Positions 21,464 to 32,905 of a stretch of 64,000 nucleotides of DNA are shown piece by piece. The translations under genes and the position numbers were made by a program. The stretch covers positions 103,085,363 through 103,149,362 of the forward strand of contig NC_092046.1 of NCBI RefSeq assembly GCF_003086295.3, in the 5' to 3' direction. Each line of letters starts with the position of its first letter. Within the stretch, counting starts at the first letter, position 1. The notes below the pieces were generated by a model. It made no database searches and was not told the origin of the DNA. It saw only the letters and a program-made list of their open reading frames with translations. This DNA comes from Arachis hypogaea (taxonomy: Eukaryota; Streptophyta; Magnoliopsida; Fabales; Fabaceae).

Positions 21464-23398
21464 TTAAACATCAGAAGCCTTCCCAGTAGCATCAGCACGG
21501 GGAGAAGGAGGGCGAGTCTGAAGGGGCACAACATCCACGGTCCCATCATCTCGATTCAGGATTTGACAGTCCGGATCGGATACGGGATGACCGGCCTCAG
21601 CAGAAGGAACTGAAGAAGTTGACATTTTGGCAGTAGGCGCAGGGGGAGGTTCAACATCATCATCATCCGAGTCATCAGAGACAATTTTACCATCCCTCAC
21701 AACATTGTCCAGGCTGAAGAGAGACAGATCGACCTCGGGAGCCAGAACTCGAACCTGCTCCTTCAGGTTCGCATAAGCAGCATTCACACTGCCGACAAGG
21801 TGACCGTGGAGCTCAGAGTAATCAGTTTGGGCAGACTCCAACTCCTCCCTTAGACGCATTACCTCCCGATAGGATGTAACATAGCTGTCTTTATGCCTCA
21901 ATGCCATGTCCTCGGCCAACCTCACAGAAGCCGCCAAGGCAAGGGAGCTAGCCTTCTCGCTCTCCAGCTCCTTCTCCAGTTTCATCACTTTCACTTCGAG
22001 CCCCTCCTTCAAGCCCTTCATCCGATCAAACTCCTATTTAGCCTCCTCCATGAAGACTTTGGTGGCATGAAGAGGAAGATTTTGGGCAGTTCGGTACAAG
22101 GCAGCCCCCATGTGCGCTATCTTAACACTACTCCGAGTTATAAAGTCCAAATGGCGGAGGAGCGATACATCATCCATAGGGAGGACACCGTAAGGACCGA
22201 TCTGCTGATCTACGAACTCGATTGCATCAAAATCCGGGGCATCAAGATTGAAAGGCTCAAGAGTTTTTTGCTTTTTGTTGGGAGGAGCACCAGAAGTAAC
22301 AACAGAGGCTTGGAGAGGATCAATCACACGAACCCGAGGAGTTAGGATTACCTTCCTCACCCCAGGTGAGCTCGGAACGGACAGCTTCGACTGAGCCTGG
22401 GAAGATCCCTCCTCGGCCGCCTTGGCCGAGATATTTTTTGCTGCGGTAGCTTTCTTCGCCCTTTTGAAGGCCTTCATAGACTCATTATCCTTAATCATCT
22501 CTGCAAGTAACGCGCAACAATGAGAAATCAAGTTACAAATCAGAAAAGAGCCTGCAGAAAATAAAATCAAACAGACAAAGAAAGGAAATCGATCACTACC
22601 CAGCTCAGCTCGGAGAAGTGAGGGGTCCCCTAAGAATTTCTTGGTATCAAGATAGGGAGGCTCCCCCCAATTCTCCTCCAACATAGTCACAAAGGCCTGC
22701 TCGATCTCGTCCAACATCTCCCATGAATACCTCGACACAACAACATTCTTTTGCCACTCTAAAGGAAAAGTGGGCTCATCATTCTCATCCAGAAAAAAGG
22801 GCCGAGCTCCTTCAACAGCTCGGAACTTGAAGAAATAGTTCTTAAAATCACGAAACAACTCGTCATACATAGAAAAAACTTTCTTCCCTTGCGAAGCTCG
22901 GAAAGAAACCCAGGCAGCCGTTTTCTTCACTACCCCAGGTTTTGTCAAGACAAACAAATAAAAGAAAAGGGATTGCGAGGCAGGGACGTCAAGTTCACGA
23001 CACAACAATTGAAAAATCTTTATAAAGCCCCAAGAATTGGGGTGAAGTTGGGACGGAGCTACATTGCAAGACCACAACAGATTGGTCTCAAAAGGAGTAA
23101 AAGGAATGGTGATGCTCATCTGGCCAAAGAAGAAATCATATGCACAGAAAAAAGGACGGTCTCCAACAACAAGAGTAGAGAAACAAACTCTCTCTTCAGA
23201 GGAGGGAGGTACAAGTTCGTAATTCTTCTCCTCACTGACACTACTACAAATCCTATGAAACTGCCTAAGCTGCTGACAAAACTCAGAATCAACCAAAGAA
23301 ACACACAAAAGAACCATTGAATCCACCCAATCAGCCATGCCCTCGGGAACCTGGGAAGATGTCTCAACAATGTTCTTGCGAGAAGACATGATAATCAA
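21464..23398 (-). CDS. B1 antisense ORF, gypsy-type transposon protein, with intron and internal TAG
   Basis: Runs opposite to gag-pol. The N-terminal region (MSSRKNIVE..., from 23389) contains FFGQMSITIPFTPFETNLL and APSQLHPNSWGFIKIF, the signature of the plant 'putative gypsy type transposon' domain (Pfam Transposase_28). A GT-AG intron at 22501-22599 (99 bp, in phase and stop-free) separates it from a basic, Ala-rich linker (KAFKRAKKATAAKNISAKAA). TAG at 22034-22036 interrupts the frame, which stays open 185 more codons as a coiled coil (MKGLKEGLEVKVMKLEKEL) and an acidic tail ending ASDV. The spliced structure and TAG recur in B3. Function is unknown; such antisense ORFs are known in Tat elements. 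The start at 23389 or the upstream in-frame 23398 is undecided. Confidence 0.85.
22501..22599 (-). other. Coding intron of the B1 antisense ORF
   Basis: Minus-strand donor CTGG|GTAGTG at 22600/22599 and acceptor TTACTTGCAG|AGATG at 22501. Splicing joins G to AG to give a Glu codon, exactly as at the B3 intron (60474-60557). The introns differ in length and sequence while the flanking exons are conserved. Confidence 0.75.
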
Positions 23399-23404
23399 CT
23401 AGTC

Positions 23405-24060
23405 CTACAGCAAGAAAAGAAGAAAATAGATTACTAACCCAAAAACATCTCGGATAAAAAATAAAACATCTCAGAACAACTCGGACAAGCGCGACACAGA
23501 GCAATACAAACAAAAGGAAACCCCCGAGACCTACACTAAAGACCCAGGGGCATCCTTTTGGGGGCAAGTCAAGGAGCAAGGGCTCAAGGAAACCTACAAG
23601 TTTTCATCTTTACGTCTCTACATGTCTTGACAGGAAGATAACACTCCAAGAAGAAAAGCCATGAGTTACAAATCAAAAATCATCAAAATCACTTCCCAAA
23701 ATTCACAGTCTCAGACGGAACTAACAAAAGCATCAAGAGGGAAATGCACTCCGAACAAAAGGCAAAAATTAATTATGGGAATCGTTATCTCCTACAAAGA
23801 TACAGCAACAAGGAAAGCCACCAAAACAGAGCAGAAGTCAAGAGGCAATCTTTTAAAATTATGAGCAAGATACAGTTTTTTCAAAATAAACAGCCAGAAG
23901 CCTCAAACAAGAAATACTGGGAAAATGCGTAAAAAATGAAAAAGAAAGTCAGAGATAACACATTACAATGACAAGTAAACACAAAGATCATAAAAAGGTT
24001 CAAGCTTTTTTCAAACATGCAGTCAAATGACAAAGAAAACCAACTGTAAATAGAACCAAC
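23405..24060 (-). other. Putative 5'UTR intron of the B1 antisense gene
   Basis: Minus-strand donor TTTTCCAG|GTTGGT at 24061/24060 and acceptor TTGCTGTAG|GACTAG at 23405, just upstream of the start codon. B3 has equivalent signals at 59135 and 59666. The 656 bp between contain no gene. Confidence 0.62.
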
Positions 24061-24352
24061 CTGGAAAAAGCAGAAAGCTTCAGAGGAGTGGAGGAAGGAA
24101 GACGAAATCCTGAATTACCCTCGCACAAGCAAAAGCACCAGGCAATGTCGTAGGAAGAAATGCGAAATTACAAACTCCAGGCGAAAACAGAAAATGAGAA
24201 AGAAAAGGGAAGTTACGGTAACAAGAGAAGAAAAACCGTCTTTTCTGTGCGTAAAGATTTAAATTAGAAAGCCAAGGGAAACGGGGCATTAAAAACTAAT
24301 TAATAAGGGTATTAAAAACCCTCGCCCGTTCCCAAGAACAGAGCGCTAATAC

Positions 24353-24368
24353 AAAAGCGCGCGCTTTT
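24353..24368. promoter_or_regulatory. Perfect palindrome upstream of the antisense gene (B1)
   Basis: AAAAGCGCGCGCTTTT, identical to the core of the palindrome at 58840-58857 in B3. It lies just upstream of the presumed leader of the antisense gene, between it and the 3' LTR. A promoter or operator role is inferred from conservation and position. Confidence 0.6.
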
Positions 24369-24500
24369 AGAAGAAAACGTTCCGCATTCAAAAACGAAGA
24401 CTTTACAAGGAAGAAGTCGACCGGTGCCCGAGTTCGGCTTCATCAGAGCAGGATCGAAGTCCTAAATACAAGACTCGATCTCCCAAAAAAGACCAAACTC

Positions 24501-25052
24501 GAGCAGAGGCACTGTTAATACCCTAGGTCGAGTTGTCCGACCCGGGATGATTGGCGTCAAAGCGACCGACCTCCTCAGGTCAGACTATCCGACCTCTTTT
24601 TAAAGAGAGCTCGGCCAAACCGACAGGAAAGCCCAGTAAGGGGCCCAAATAGAGGAACATGACCCAAATCCAAAGGCAGCCCAAGCCTATAGAGATAAGG
24701 GCAATTCCCTTAAAGATAAGCTGACCTCACTCAAAGATATGATAAGATAAGATAACTAACTTATCTTATCTAAAAAGGTCACTCTACACCATTATAAATA
24801 CACTGGAGCACCCATGTATAACTCATACTCTGATTCTACAAAAAACCTGCTTAATACCCTTGCTAACTTAAGCATCGAAGTCCCTTGCAGGTACCCCCCA
24901 CCCTCCGGTGACGAAGGATCAGCAGTGCAGCTAGTCCAATAAATCGGACACGACAGCTTCGGCCGCCACTCACCAGCCGGACACGTCATCTCTGACCAGC
25001 ATAGAAGATCTCGTCCGAGATCGAACTACAGTTTCAGGTAACCCTCGGAACA
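24501..25052 (+). repeat. 3' LTR of B1 with purine-rich primer tract
   Basis: A purine-rich GAGCAGAGGCAC (24501-24512) precedes the LTR, which runs 24513 (TGTTAATACCC) to 25052 (CCTCGGAACA). B3 has GAGCTCAAGCAGGGGCAC at the same place, so the tract is the probable plus-strand primer. The LTR keeps the GATAAG cluster and TATAAATA at 24793-24800. Confidence 0.92.
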
Positions 25053-25057
25053 GGAAC

Positions 25058-25620
25058 CGAAGTCAGTATTCCTCCGGGGAATGATGTTGGATACTTCCAA
25101 TCATGCTCTAGAAGCTATTCTGCACATCCCCCACAATCCGCCTGAGAATGATGATTATTTAAAGATCAAAGCGGATGTGTTTAAGGGAAGAATATCTCTG
25201 ACTCCCGTTCTTGGGAGAATAGGCCATCCTGGTGCATCATGGGAGTATAGCAAAGGGAGGAATTCTGTTCCCACTAGTATTGCTTACTCTGATTTGAATG
25301 CCGAGGCTCGTATATGGCATTAGATTGTGGCGGACTACATCATCCCGAGCACCCATGCTACCCATGTCAGATTTAGGACTGCTTTGCTATTTTGGGCTAT
25401 CATGGAAGGAAAGCATATAGCCATTGTACCTTTGATGCGCAAATCGATTTGAAAATTGGTTGAGAAGAAAAACATCAACATTTCATTTCCATCGATGGTG
25501 ATGCGCTTAGCAAACGCAGTGGGGGTAGAGAGGCAACCAACGAACATCATGTTCGAGTTTCCTAGAGGCAACAAGTTCATTCCGAGGGGAGAATTGGATG
25601 GATCATCAAAGACGACACCC
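25058..25620 (+). pseudogene. H1 ORF2, C-terminal part
   Basis: Continues the 14861 frame in phase once B1 and one target duplication are removed. It shows FLRGMMLDTSNHALEAIL, SIAYSDLNAEARIW and STHATHVRFRTALLFWAIM, the conserved body of the 'putative plant transposon protein' domain. TAG at 25321-25323 and a TGA near 25451 break it. It is cut at 25620 by the L2 LTR. The true C-terminus is not present here; a related C-terminal piece lies at 28964-29372 in the L2 element. Confidence 0.82.
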
Positions 25621-27052
25621 TGATGAATGAATTTTTGATGGTTTAGAATTTCATAATAAATTCTCGTTGCTAGTATAGTTTCTAAACCAACAATAATCCT
25701 TTCATACAAAAAATTGTTTATCACAAGTACAAACCCCTAATAAAACTAATAACCGAAGTATTTAAACCTCGGGCCGTCTCTCAAAGGAATTGCAGGGTAG
25801 TGTTCTTGTTATTGGCTATGGACATGTATATTTTGGGGTTTTGAATAAGAGACAAGAAAAGTAAGTGGCAAAGGAATTCAAATGATGAAAAGGTCTTGCC
25901 AAGGTTTGGTGGTCAAGGATCTCTATCCTTATCACTAACCACAATATGATAATTTGCAAGGATCAATCCCATTAAATCATCCTCTAACAAGTAGAGGAAA
26001 GTCAAATGAGCTATATCAATCCAAGTCCATAAGCCCTAGCTATTCACTAACTGAATTAATGAGAGCTAGAGTCAATGGCTACTAACTATCAATCACTTGG
26101 ACATTAGTAACTCAAGAATTCCTAAGTTACCTTCCCAAGCAACCAAGAACATAAAATTCTACTTTAACATCCTTTCAAGAATTTTGACAAACACTTGGAA
26201 GGTATAAAAGGAAATCATAGTAAATTGACAACAAGAATGAAATCTAACAACAACTAATTGCAAAGAATTAACAACAACAAGCAAAGAAAGCACAATTAAC
26301 ATGAATTACCTCAAATTGCATTAATAGAAAATAAAAGGAACAAGAGTAGATCAACAACAAAATATAGAGACAAAATAGAGAAAATTACAACAAGAGAATA
26401 GAAGAACAAGATGTAGCAACAAAGAATTGAAAGGTAGAAGTAGATCAAAGCATGAATTAAAGCCTAGATCTAAGCTTATTAACCCAAACCTAATCCTAAT
26501 TCTAGATAGAAGAGAGAGCTTCTCTCTCTAGAAACTAACTAAAGCATTAACTAAACTAAACTATTTCCTCATGTGTAAAGTAATGCATTCCCCTTCAATC
26601 CTTGGTCCTTTTAACCTTTTTCCGCCAAAATTCAGCTCCAAACTGGAACAGGGGCACCTCTGAATTCGCCAGGCACAATTTCACTAAAGAAGTCACGTGC
26701 GGACATCGATGCGTACGTGTACAGCACACGTGCGCATCCCTGGAGTTTTACGATCCACGCGTGCGCGTCCATTACACGTGCGCGTGGATGAGTGCATCCC
26801 AAATCTTTGGCTTTCCATGATTTCTCCACTTTGCATGCTTTCCTCTTCAATCCTTTGATCCATTCCTAGCCTTTTCAACCTGAATTCACTTAACAAACAA
26901 ATCAAGGCATCTAGTGGAATCAAAGGTGGATAAAAGTCATCAAATTAAAGGCCTAAAAGCATGTTTTCACACTTAATTGAATAAATGTGAGAAAAAATTG
27001 ATAAAATGCTCTAAATTCAACACAAGATAAACCCTAAAAATGGGATTTATCA
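25621..27052 (-). repeat. L2: 3' LTR (1432 bp) of a minus-strand TGATAAAC-type element
   Basis: The minus strand starts TGATAAATCCC at 27052 and ends ATTCATCA at 25621. A polypurine tract lies to its right, so this is the 3' LTR and the element extends rightward. It contains GTGCGTACGTGTACAGC-type alternating blocks at 26692-26795. The left flank is H1 ORF2 (expected target duplication CACCC). No gene is seen in it. Confidence 0.88.
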
Positions 27053-27089
27053 ACCTCCCCACACTTAAACCATAGCATGTCCTCATGCT
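27053..27089 (-). promoter_or_regulatory. Polypurine tract and adjoining hairpin of the L2 element
   Basis: On the minus strand a stem-loop AGCATG-AGGA-CATGCT (27074-27089) is followed by TAAGTGTGGGGAGGT (27053-27067) abutting the LTR. The purine run is the plus-strand primer. A second copy of hairpin plus tract lies at 28829-28867. Confidence 0.75.
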
Positions 27090-28828
27090 AAATCAAGAAG
27101 GAAACAAGGGGTATGATATTTATTCAATGCAACTAAACTATATGCAAACTATCTATATGAATGCAAATGCTTGGTCAAAACAAATTAACTTCCAAGAAAA
27201 CATAGATACACATATGGCTAAGGCAATGGATATTAAATCAAACCAAACCCACAATTGTATTGAATTATCAAAAAGATTTACAAACTTGCATGAAGAAGAA
27301 TGATCATGGTGAAAACATGTAGTTGAGCAATCGAACACTCACCGGATGTGTATCCGCTCTAGTTACTCAAGTGTTTAGGGGTTGATTCACTCAATTCCCT
27401 CCTAATCATGCTTTCCAAGATTTGTTCTTCATCTAACAATCAACAATTATTCAATGCGTGCATACAATTATCATGAGGACTTTCTCAAAGGTTGTAATGG
27501 GGCTAGGGTCAAGGCAGGGTCATATATGGTTAAGTGGACTAGAATTTGAATCTTTGATTAGCCTAGACTTTCCCACCTAACCTATGATAACCTATACAAC
27601 AAAGTTCTAACCTAACTACCCATTCTTCACATTTTCACATACTCATGCATTTTCTTTTCATTTCACAACACTTATGCATTGATTCTTATTGAACTTTACT
27701 TTGGGGCATTTTGTCCCCTTTTTATTGCTTTTCTCTTTTTTTTCTTTCTTTTTTCTATATTTTTCCTTTCTTTTCTTTTCTTTTCATATTCACTTTTCTT
27801 TTTCTTTTGCTTTTCTCATTTTTGTTTTTTTTCCTTTCAAACTATATACAAGAACATCAATGCATAAGGTCTAAAATTTGATTAATACATGAGCATGCAC
27901 CCAATTTCCAAATGTGGAAATACAAAACACCCTTTTATCCAAATCAATGTTCCCAAATCTTCCCAAACTTGAATAATAAGCACTCTACTAGCCTAGGCTA
28001 ATCAAAGATCCAAACAAGGAACATTTATTGTTTTTTGCTTTAGGCATGTAATGTGCTAAAATAAAGAACAATTGGGTTAAGCATAGGCTCAAAATTGGCT
28101 AACAATGGATGGTAAAAGGTAGGCCATTTGGGTATGTGAGCTTTATAAAACAATAGCCTCAATCATATAAATGCATGTATACAAGGAATAATGGACATAT
28201 AGAATTAAACAAATCAAGGATCACAATCATAGAAAGAGAATAATGCACACAAGAAGGAAAATAAGTGGTTATAAGATGTAACCACATCATTAGGCTCAAA
28301 TCTCACATGCTTGTATTTTTAGCTCAAAAACATGCTTCACAAAATATATAATTCAAGCAAGTTCCACAAAAAATTTTTTCAATCAAATGGGGTGGTGCCC
28401 TATGGATAAATTCTTTGGAAATTTTCATTGTTTGACTAAGCTTATTATATGTGCATCCTAAATGCAATGTTGTGATTTAGAAATTTTAAAATTTCCTTAG
28501 TTTATCCCTTCTTTTTCAATCAAACAAAATTTCTTATGTGAAAAGGGTAAACTTGGATTTCAACAATCCAAAATACTTTTCTAATCACAACCAAAGAGCT
28601 AAAACAACTACATAAAGCAAATCCAACTAAAGAGATCAAATGTCTACAATGATCCAAAATGCAAAATGCAACAAACTAAAGCAAAAGTATCCCAAAATAC
28701 TAATATGTACAATAATCCATAAGTGCAAAATAAACCAAAATGCAAATGCTAAAAGTAACACAAAATACGGGATAAATGTCCGAAATTGTTCACCCAAAAT
28801 AGTAATTCCACCGACGGTGACGACGGTG
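27090..28828 (-). other. Non-coding internal region of the L2 element
   Basis: AT-rich; no coding frame recognised on either strand. It includes a (TTTTC)-rich stretch at about 27715-27835 and many CCAAACTT/ACTTGAA words. It separates ORF2 from the 3' LTR and is presumably the 3' untranslated part of the element. Confidence 0.65.
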
Positions 28829-28867
28829 ACCACCCCACACTTAGAATGAAGCATCGTCCTCGATGCT
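28829..28867 (-). promoter_or_regulatory. Second hairpin-polypurine motif in the L2 element
   Basis: The minus strand reads AGCATCG-AGGA-CGATGCT (28850-28867), then TAAGTGTGGGGTGGT (28829-28843). It copies the LTR-proximal motif with a stem lengthened by one compensated base pair. A central or relic polypurine tract is possible. Confidence 0.6.
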
Positions 28868-28963
28868 ATGGCTCAGACTTGGGGTGATGGTCAACGGTCG
28901 CATCCGGTTGGGACTGAGGCTGTGGCTCCACGGAGGTCTACTGTGCCTCTGGGGTAGCCTGGG

Positions 28964-29372
28964 TCAGTGGGGTGCCTCTGGCTGAGCCTGCTCTTCCTCC
29001 TCTGCGGAAGAAGGGTCGGCATTAGGGGGCATCTCGGCGCCCAATGCTACTAGCATCTGATCCACTCGATCAAGGCATCGCATGATGCGGAGCTCACTAT
29101 GCTCCATGAATCGGAAAAGACGTTGTACCAGTAGATATATCGGATGGGGTGCTGGTGGTGGTGCTATAGGTGCTACTGGTGCCGTAGAGGGACCTGCTAC
29201 AGTTGAAGAGGAAGAAGGTCCAGGTGTTACTGCTGCTGAGGCTCGAGCTCTAGATCGACGCCGGGATGGAGGCTTCTCATTCACCCATGTCCCCCACGGA
29301 ATCAGGCTCTCCTCCCGTGGACTGGGGGTGGTGACTCATCATCTGCTCTCCCTGGAGCACCGGCTCGCTGAG
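28964..29372 (-). pseudogene. L2 element ORF2, C-terminal end
   Basis: A minus-strand frame ending at 28964 reads WVNEKPPSRRRSRARASAA, then a Pro/Ala/Ser-rich linker, then a LVQRLFRFMEHSELRIMRCLDRVDQML helix and an acidic tail. Pro-rich linker plus helix is what follows the 'putative plant transposon protein' domain in related elements. The frame is open upstream to about 29335, where a TGA occurs. The rest is cut off at 29373 by the L3 LTR. Identity is inferred from this arrangement. Confidence 0.6.
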
Positions 29373-31096
29373 TGATAAACCCCAATTTTATGGTTTATAT
29401 TGTGTAGAATTTGGGGGGTTTTGTCAATATTTTTCACACTTATTCACAAGAATTGCATGGTTTTGTGTTCCTTTCCTAATATTGCTTCATGATGGAAAAC
29501 ATGCTTCTTTTGCCTTAAAATTGCTATATTTTGATCCTCTTTTATTACCATTCGATGCCATGACGTGTTTGTTGAGTGATTTCAGAATTAATAGGGCAAG
29601 AATGGCCTAGAAGACAGAAAGAAAGCATGCACAAGAGGAAGGAACATGAAGATTTGGATTTTGGGAGTTTCAACATGGGCGCGCACGCGCACAACCCGCA
29701 CACGCGTGGATGTGGACAGCTGGAAACGACGCGCGTAGATCGGTGCATCCGCACGAATTAGAGAAATCCACACCCGCGCGCATGCATACATGGCGCGCAC
29801 GCATGGATCACAAAATCAATCGGCGCGCACGCACGCATGGCGCGTACGCGTGATAAGCTGCACGTGACCTCATTAAAGGAAATCGTGCCTGGCGATTTCT
29901 GAGGCTCAAGAGGCCCAAATTCAAGCTGGTTCTGCATGGAAAAGACCCAAGGATGCTAGGGAGAAAGGGAGGGATCATTCATTCACACTTAGATACAATT
30001 TTTAGCTAGTTTTTTGTTCTTGTTCTTCTAGAGAGAGAAACCCTTGTTCCTCTCTAGATCTAGTTTTGATTTGATCTTCCCTTGTTGAATTCTGAATTGG
30101 ATCTTGTTAATTACTAGTTTTAATTGCTTAATTTGAATTCCTTAGTATAATTTTGTTTAGATCTTGTGTTAGTTTTATGTTTTCTTATCAATTGTTATTT
30201 TATACCCATTTCATGAATGTTGTGAATCTTGAATTGTTAATGTTACATTGATGATTTTCATGATTAATTGTGTTGTTTGAGTGATTGTATGTTGATAATT
30301 GTTAGTGGGTACTTGTTAATTTCAATTTAATTACAATTTGAATATGTGTTTTAGTAATTCTTACCATGTGTTTGATGAAATGTTTCCTTTGATTAAGGAG
30401 TAGTTCTTTTTACCCTTAGCCTAGGCTAAAGGAATTGGGTAAACTTGAGTCATTGAGTCTAATGGATTTGATGATTTGGGTGCCCTTAGTGGTCAATTTG
30501 ATAACCATTGACACTAGCCTACTACTAAGTCAATTAGTAGCTAGGTTGGACCTTATGGGTTGCTATTGACCTTATAGGTCTAATATATTTGATGATTTGG
30601 TTCCTCATAATTGTCAAGATATGGTTATTAGACAAGGATAGTGATCCCAATTCCCATGTCTAGCCAAGAGTTGCTTTTATCATTCATATTTGAAAACCCA
30701 AAAATCCTAATTGCTTTGTCTTAGTTATAGTTATTTGTTTAGTCTAGAAAAGAATTATAGTGGATGTTATCTTATTAGTTTAGAATTGCTCACATCTTGC
30801 TTTAGTTATTTGAATTAGTTTCTTGCACTTCAAGATTACTTGCTTGTTAAGATTCCTAGTTTAATTTCTTGCTCATGACTTGCAACCCCGGAATTCTAAC
30901 TAATGTTGATGCACATGTTTGCCCATTCCTTGTGAGACGACCCGAGGTTTGAATACTTCAGTTACTTTTATTGGGGTTGAACTTGTGACAACCAATTCCT
31001 TCGAAATTTGATTCGCGGATTATTTGTCGGTTGATGGCTATACTTCCAACGCGAAAATCTTGTGAAATTCCTTACTGACGGTATCCCGCGCCATCA
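29373..31096 (+). repeat. L3: 5' LTR (1724 bp) of a plus-strand TGATAAAC-type element
   Basis: Starts TGATAAACCCCAATTTTATGG and ends CGCGCCATCA, six bases before a perfect primer site. Tip hairpin ATAAACC...GGTTTAT. The alternating block GGGCGCGCACGCGCAC with CACACGCGTGG and GCGCACGCACGCATGG lies at 29676-29862. The 30000-30900 stretch is AT-rich U3/R sequence without genes. Confidence 0.92.
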
Positions 31097-31102
31097 AATT
31101 TT

Positions 31103-31120
31103 TGGCGCCGTTGCCGGGGA
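31103..31120 (+). promoter_or_regulatory. Primer binding site of the L3 element
   Basis: TGGCGCCGTTGCCGGGGA, complementary to the tRNA-Asp 3' end. Confidence 0.92.
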
Positions 31121-31314
31121 ATGGTTGCAACATATGCCTTGATATTGGTTATTTGAATATGTGAATATTGTAGATAGTTTACTTTCTTTCAATACTTAGC
31201 TATAGTTTAGATTTCTTTTATATGTGTGCTATGACTCCCAAGTTTGATAACTCGGTCTCAACCAAATTCTAGCTTAGTTGAGTTTGACCCTGAGATTGAA
31301 AGAACTTTGTTACA
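31121..31314 (+). pseudogene. L3 element leader and gag start, cut by J2
   Basis: A leader, then a frame reading VEFDPEIERTLL just before 31314. It is interrupted by J2 and continues at 36638 in phase. In-frame stops near the start (TAG and TGA around 31265) suggest decay of the N-terminus or a downstream start. Confidence 0.72.
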
Positions 31315-32577
31315 TGTAACGACCCAATTTTCAATATGTCTAGATCATACCGGAAACTGAGCGCTACCAATTTGTCTTCCTAATTATTATCTATTATTTA
31401 TCATATGAGTCTGATTCATTGTTAAAAGCGTAGTTAATTTGCGAGGTGTATATTTTTTTTTTGAAAACGTTTGGATTAATAGACAAAATCATTTATAATC
31501 AATTCACAAGTAATAACAGATAAAGCAATTATAAACAACCACACAAAAATACATCACAAGTAGTTGACAACATTCGGTGATTCAGCCTTTATTAGCATAT
31601 AGACTGTTAGTTAGAACACCCCTAGATATAGCTAAATAATATCTATATACATATATATACATACAACATCCCAGGTCCTGACCTGTTCAAGAGGTCCCTA
31701 AGCTGGCACCTAGGCTAGCCTAGATTCTATACTCACCTAGTCCCTCTAAACTATTAAAGCGAGGGAAAGTACGTTCTAAGTCTTCACAACTCAAGTCAGG
31801 TGGAACGTCATCAAAAGATAGAACATCATCTGCTACTCCTCTGCACGATCAGACTTTTCCACAGGACGTCTCTCTGGTACCTCATGAAGTAGCCACACAA
31901 CAGGAGTCTCGTACACAGGATTTAAGTTAAAGGTAAAGTACAAACGGGGTGTAGACATTGGCTGGTTTCATAGTATATACATATAAATAGAGAATGATAT
32001 TCACCCTAGACTCAGAAGACTATCTAGAGCAGAATCCTCTTTGCAGAACCATCATCAACGAACTACGGTAAGGTACTCTTACTTCCATCTGAAGGGGGAA
32101 GGGAGAGAGAAGGGGTAAGAACTGGGGAGTTCTTAGTAGGGTCGGGGTTATTAGTTAAGTTCATTAATTCTGTGTTGTTTAGCAGACGAATAGCAAAACA
32201 CGGAAAAGTAGTGAACAGAAGATATAGATAAATAAAGAAAATAGAAAAAACAGAAAGCAAAACGCAAACAAAAGAATACAAGAAAATAAAACACAAATAC
32301 AAAGAATAGAATACAAACAAACAGAGCATACATTCATTCAATTATCATAACAAAGGAAATGCACAACCAAGTATGATGCATGTCTGTCCTATGCAGGCCA
32401 TGAGCTCACGTGTCGGTTTACACCCTGCAGCCCGACATTACCTAAGAACCAGTCTTAGATATGGTTTCCCTTTGTGTCCTTAGTGCATATGTTTCGGTGG
32501 TAAGAATACCACTCCTTCGTGACTACCGAAAGTCGGCGCAAAGCTTGACCCCATAATATACGCACAAGGGGAAATAG

Positions 32578-32905
32578 TGATCCTCAGTTCGTGGGCGTCC
32601 CCGAGATCAATTCACAAACAAAACAATGATCCTCAGTTCGTGGGTTTCCCCGAGATCAACATACAACAACAAACACGATCCTCAGTTCGTGGGCTATACC
32701 CGAGATCAATACTCAACAATACAGTAATCTTCAGTTCGTGGGTTATACCCGAGATCAATACTCAACAGTTCGTGGGTTATTCCCGTAATCAATGATTATC
32801 AGTTCGTGGGTTTTTCCCGCATATAAAATAGTTAACAGTTTGTAGGTTTCCCCGAGATCAATGATCACTCAGTTCGTGGGTACTTTCCGTATTTAACCAA
32901 TTATC
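32578..32905. repeat. J2 short tandem repeat (CAGTTCGTGGG...CCGAGATCAA)
   Basis: About eight or nine units of roughly 35-50 bp, each with CAGTTCGTGGG followed by a pyrimidine word and CCCGAGATCAA. It occupies the same relative place as the unrelated AGGAAATAACCCC repeat of J1. Confidence 0.88.

Larger units (their letters stand above)
15171..25052 (+). mobile_element. B1: complete Tat-like retrotransposon (9.9 kb)
   Basis: Two 540-bp LTRs (15171-15710, 24513-25052) flank a primer site, decayed gag-pol, a 105-bp tandem array, an antisense gene and a polypurine-rich end. Target duplication is GGAGC (15166-15170) against GGAAC (25053-25057), one mismatch. By eye the LTRs differ at about 30 of 540 positions, mostly transitions, so the insertion is clearly older than G. 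Removing the element and one duplication restores the phase of the H1 ORF2 frame, which confirms the boundaries. Confidence 0.93.

Noticed and set aside
32063..32341. Small hydrophobic ORFs (minus strand, Phe/Leu-rich)
   Set aside because: Low-complexity A/T-rich sequence of J2, not conserved in J1.
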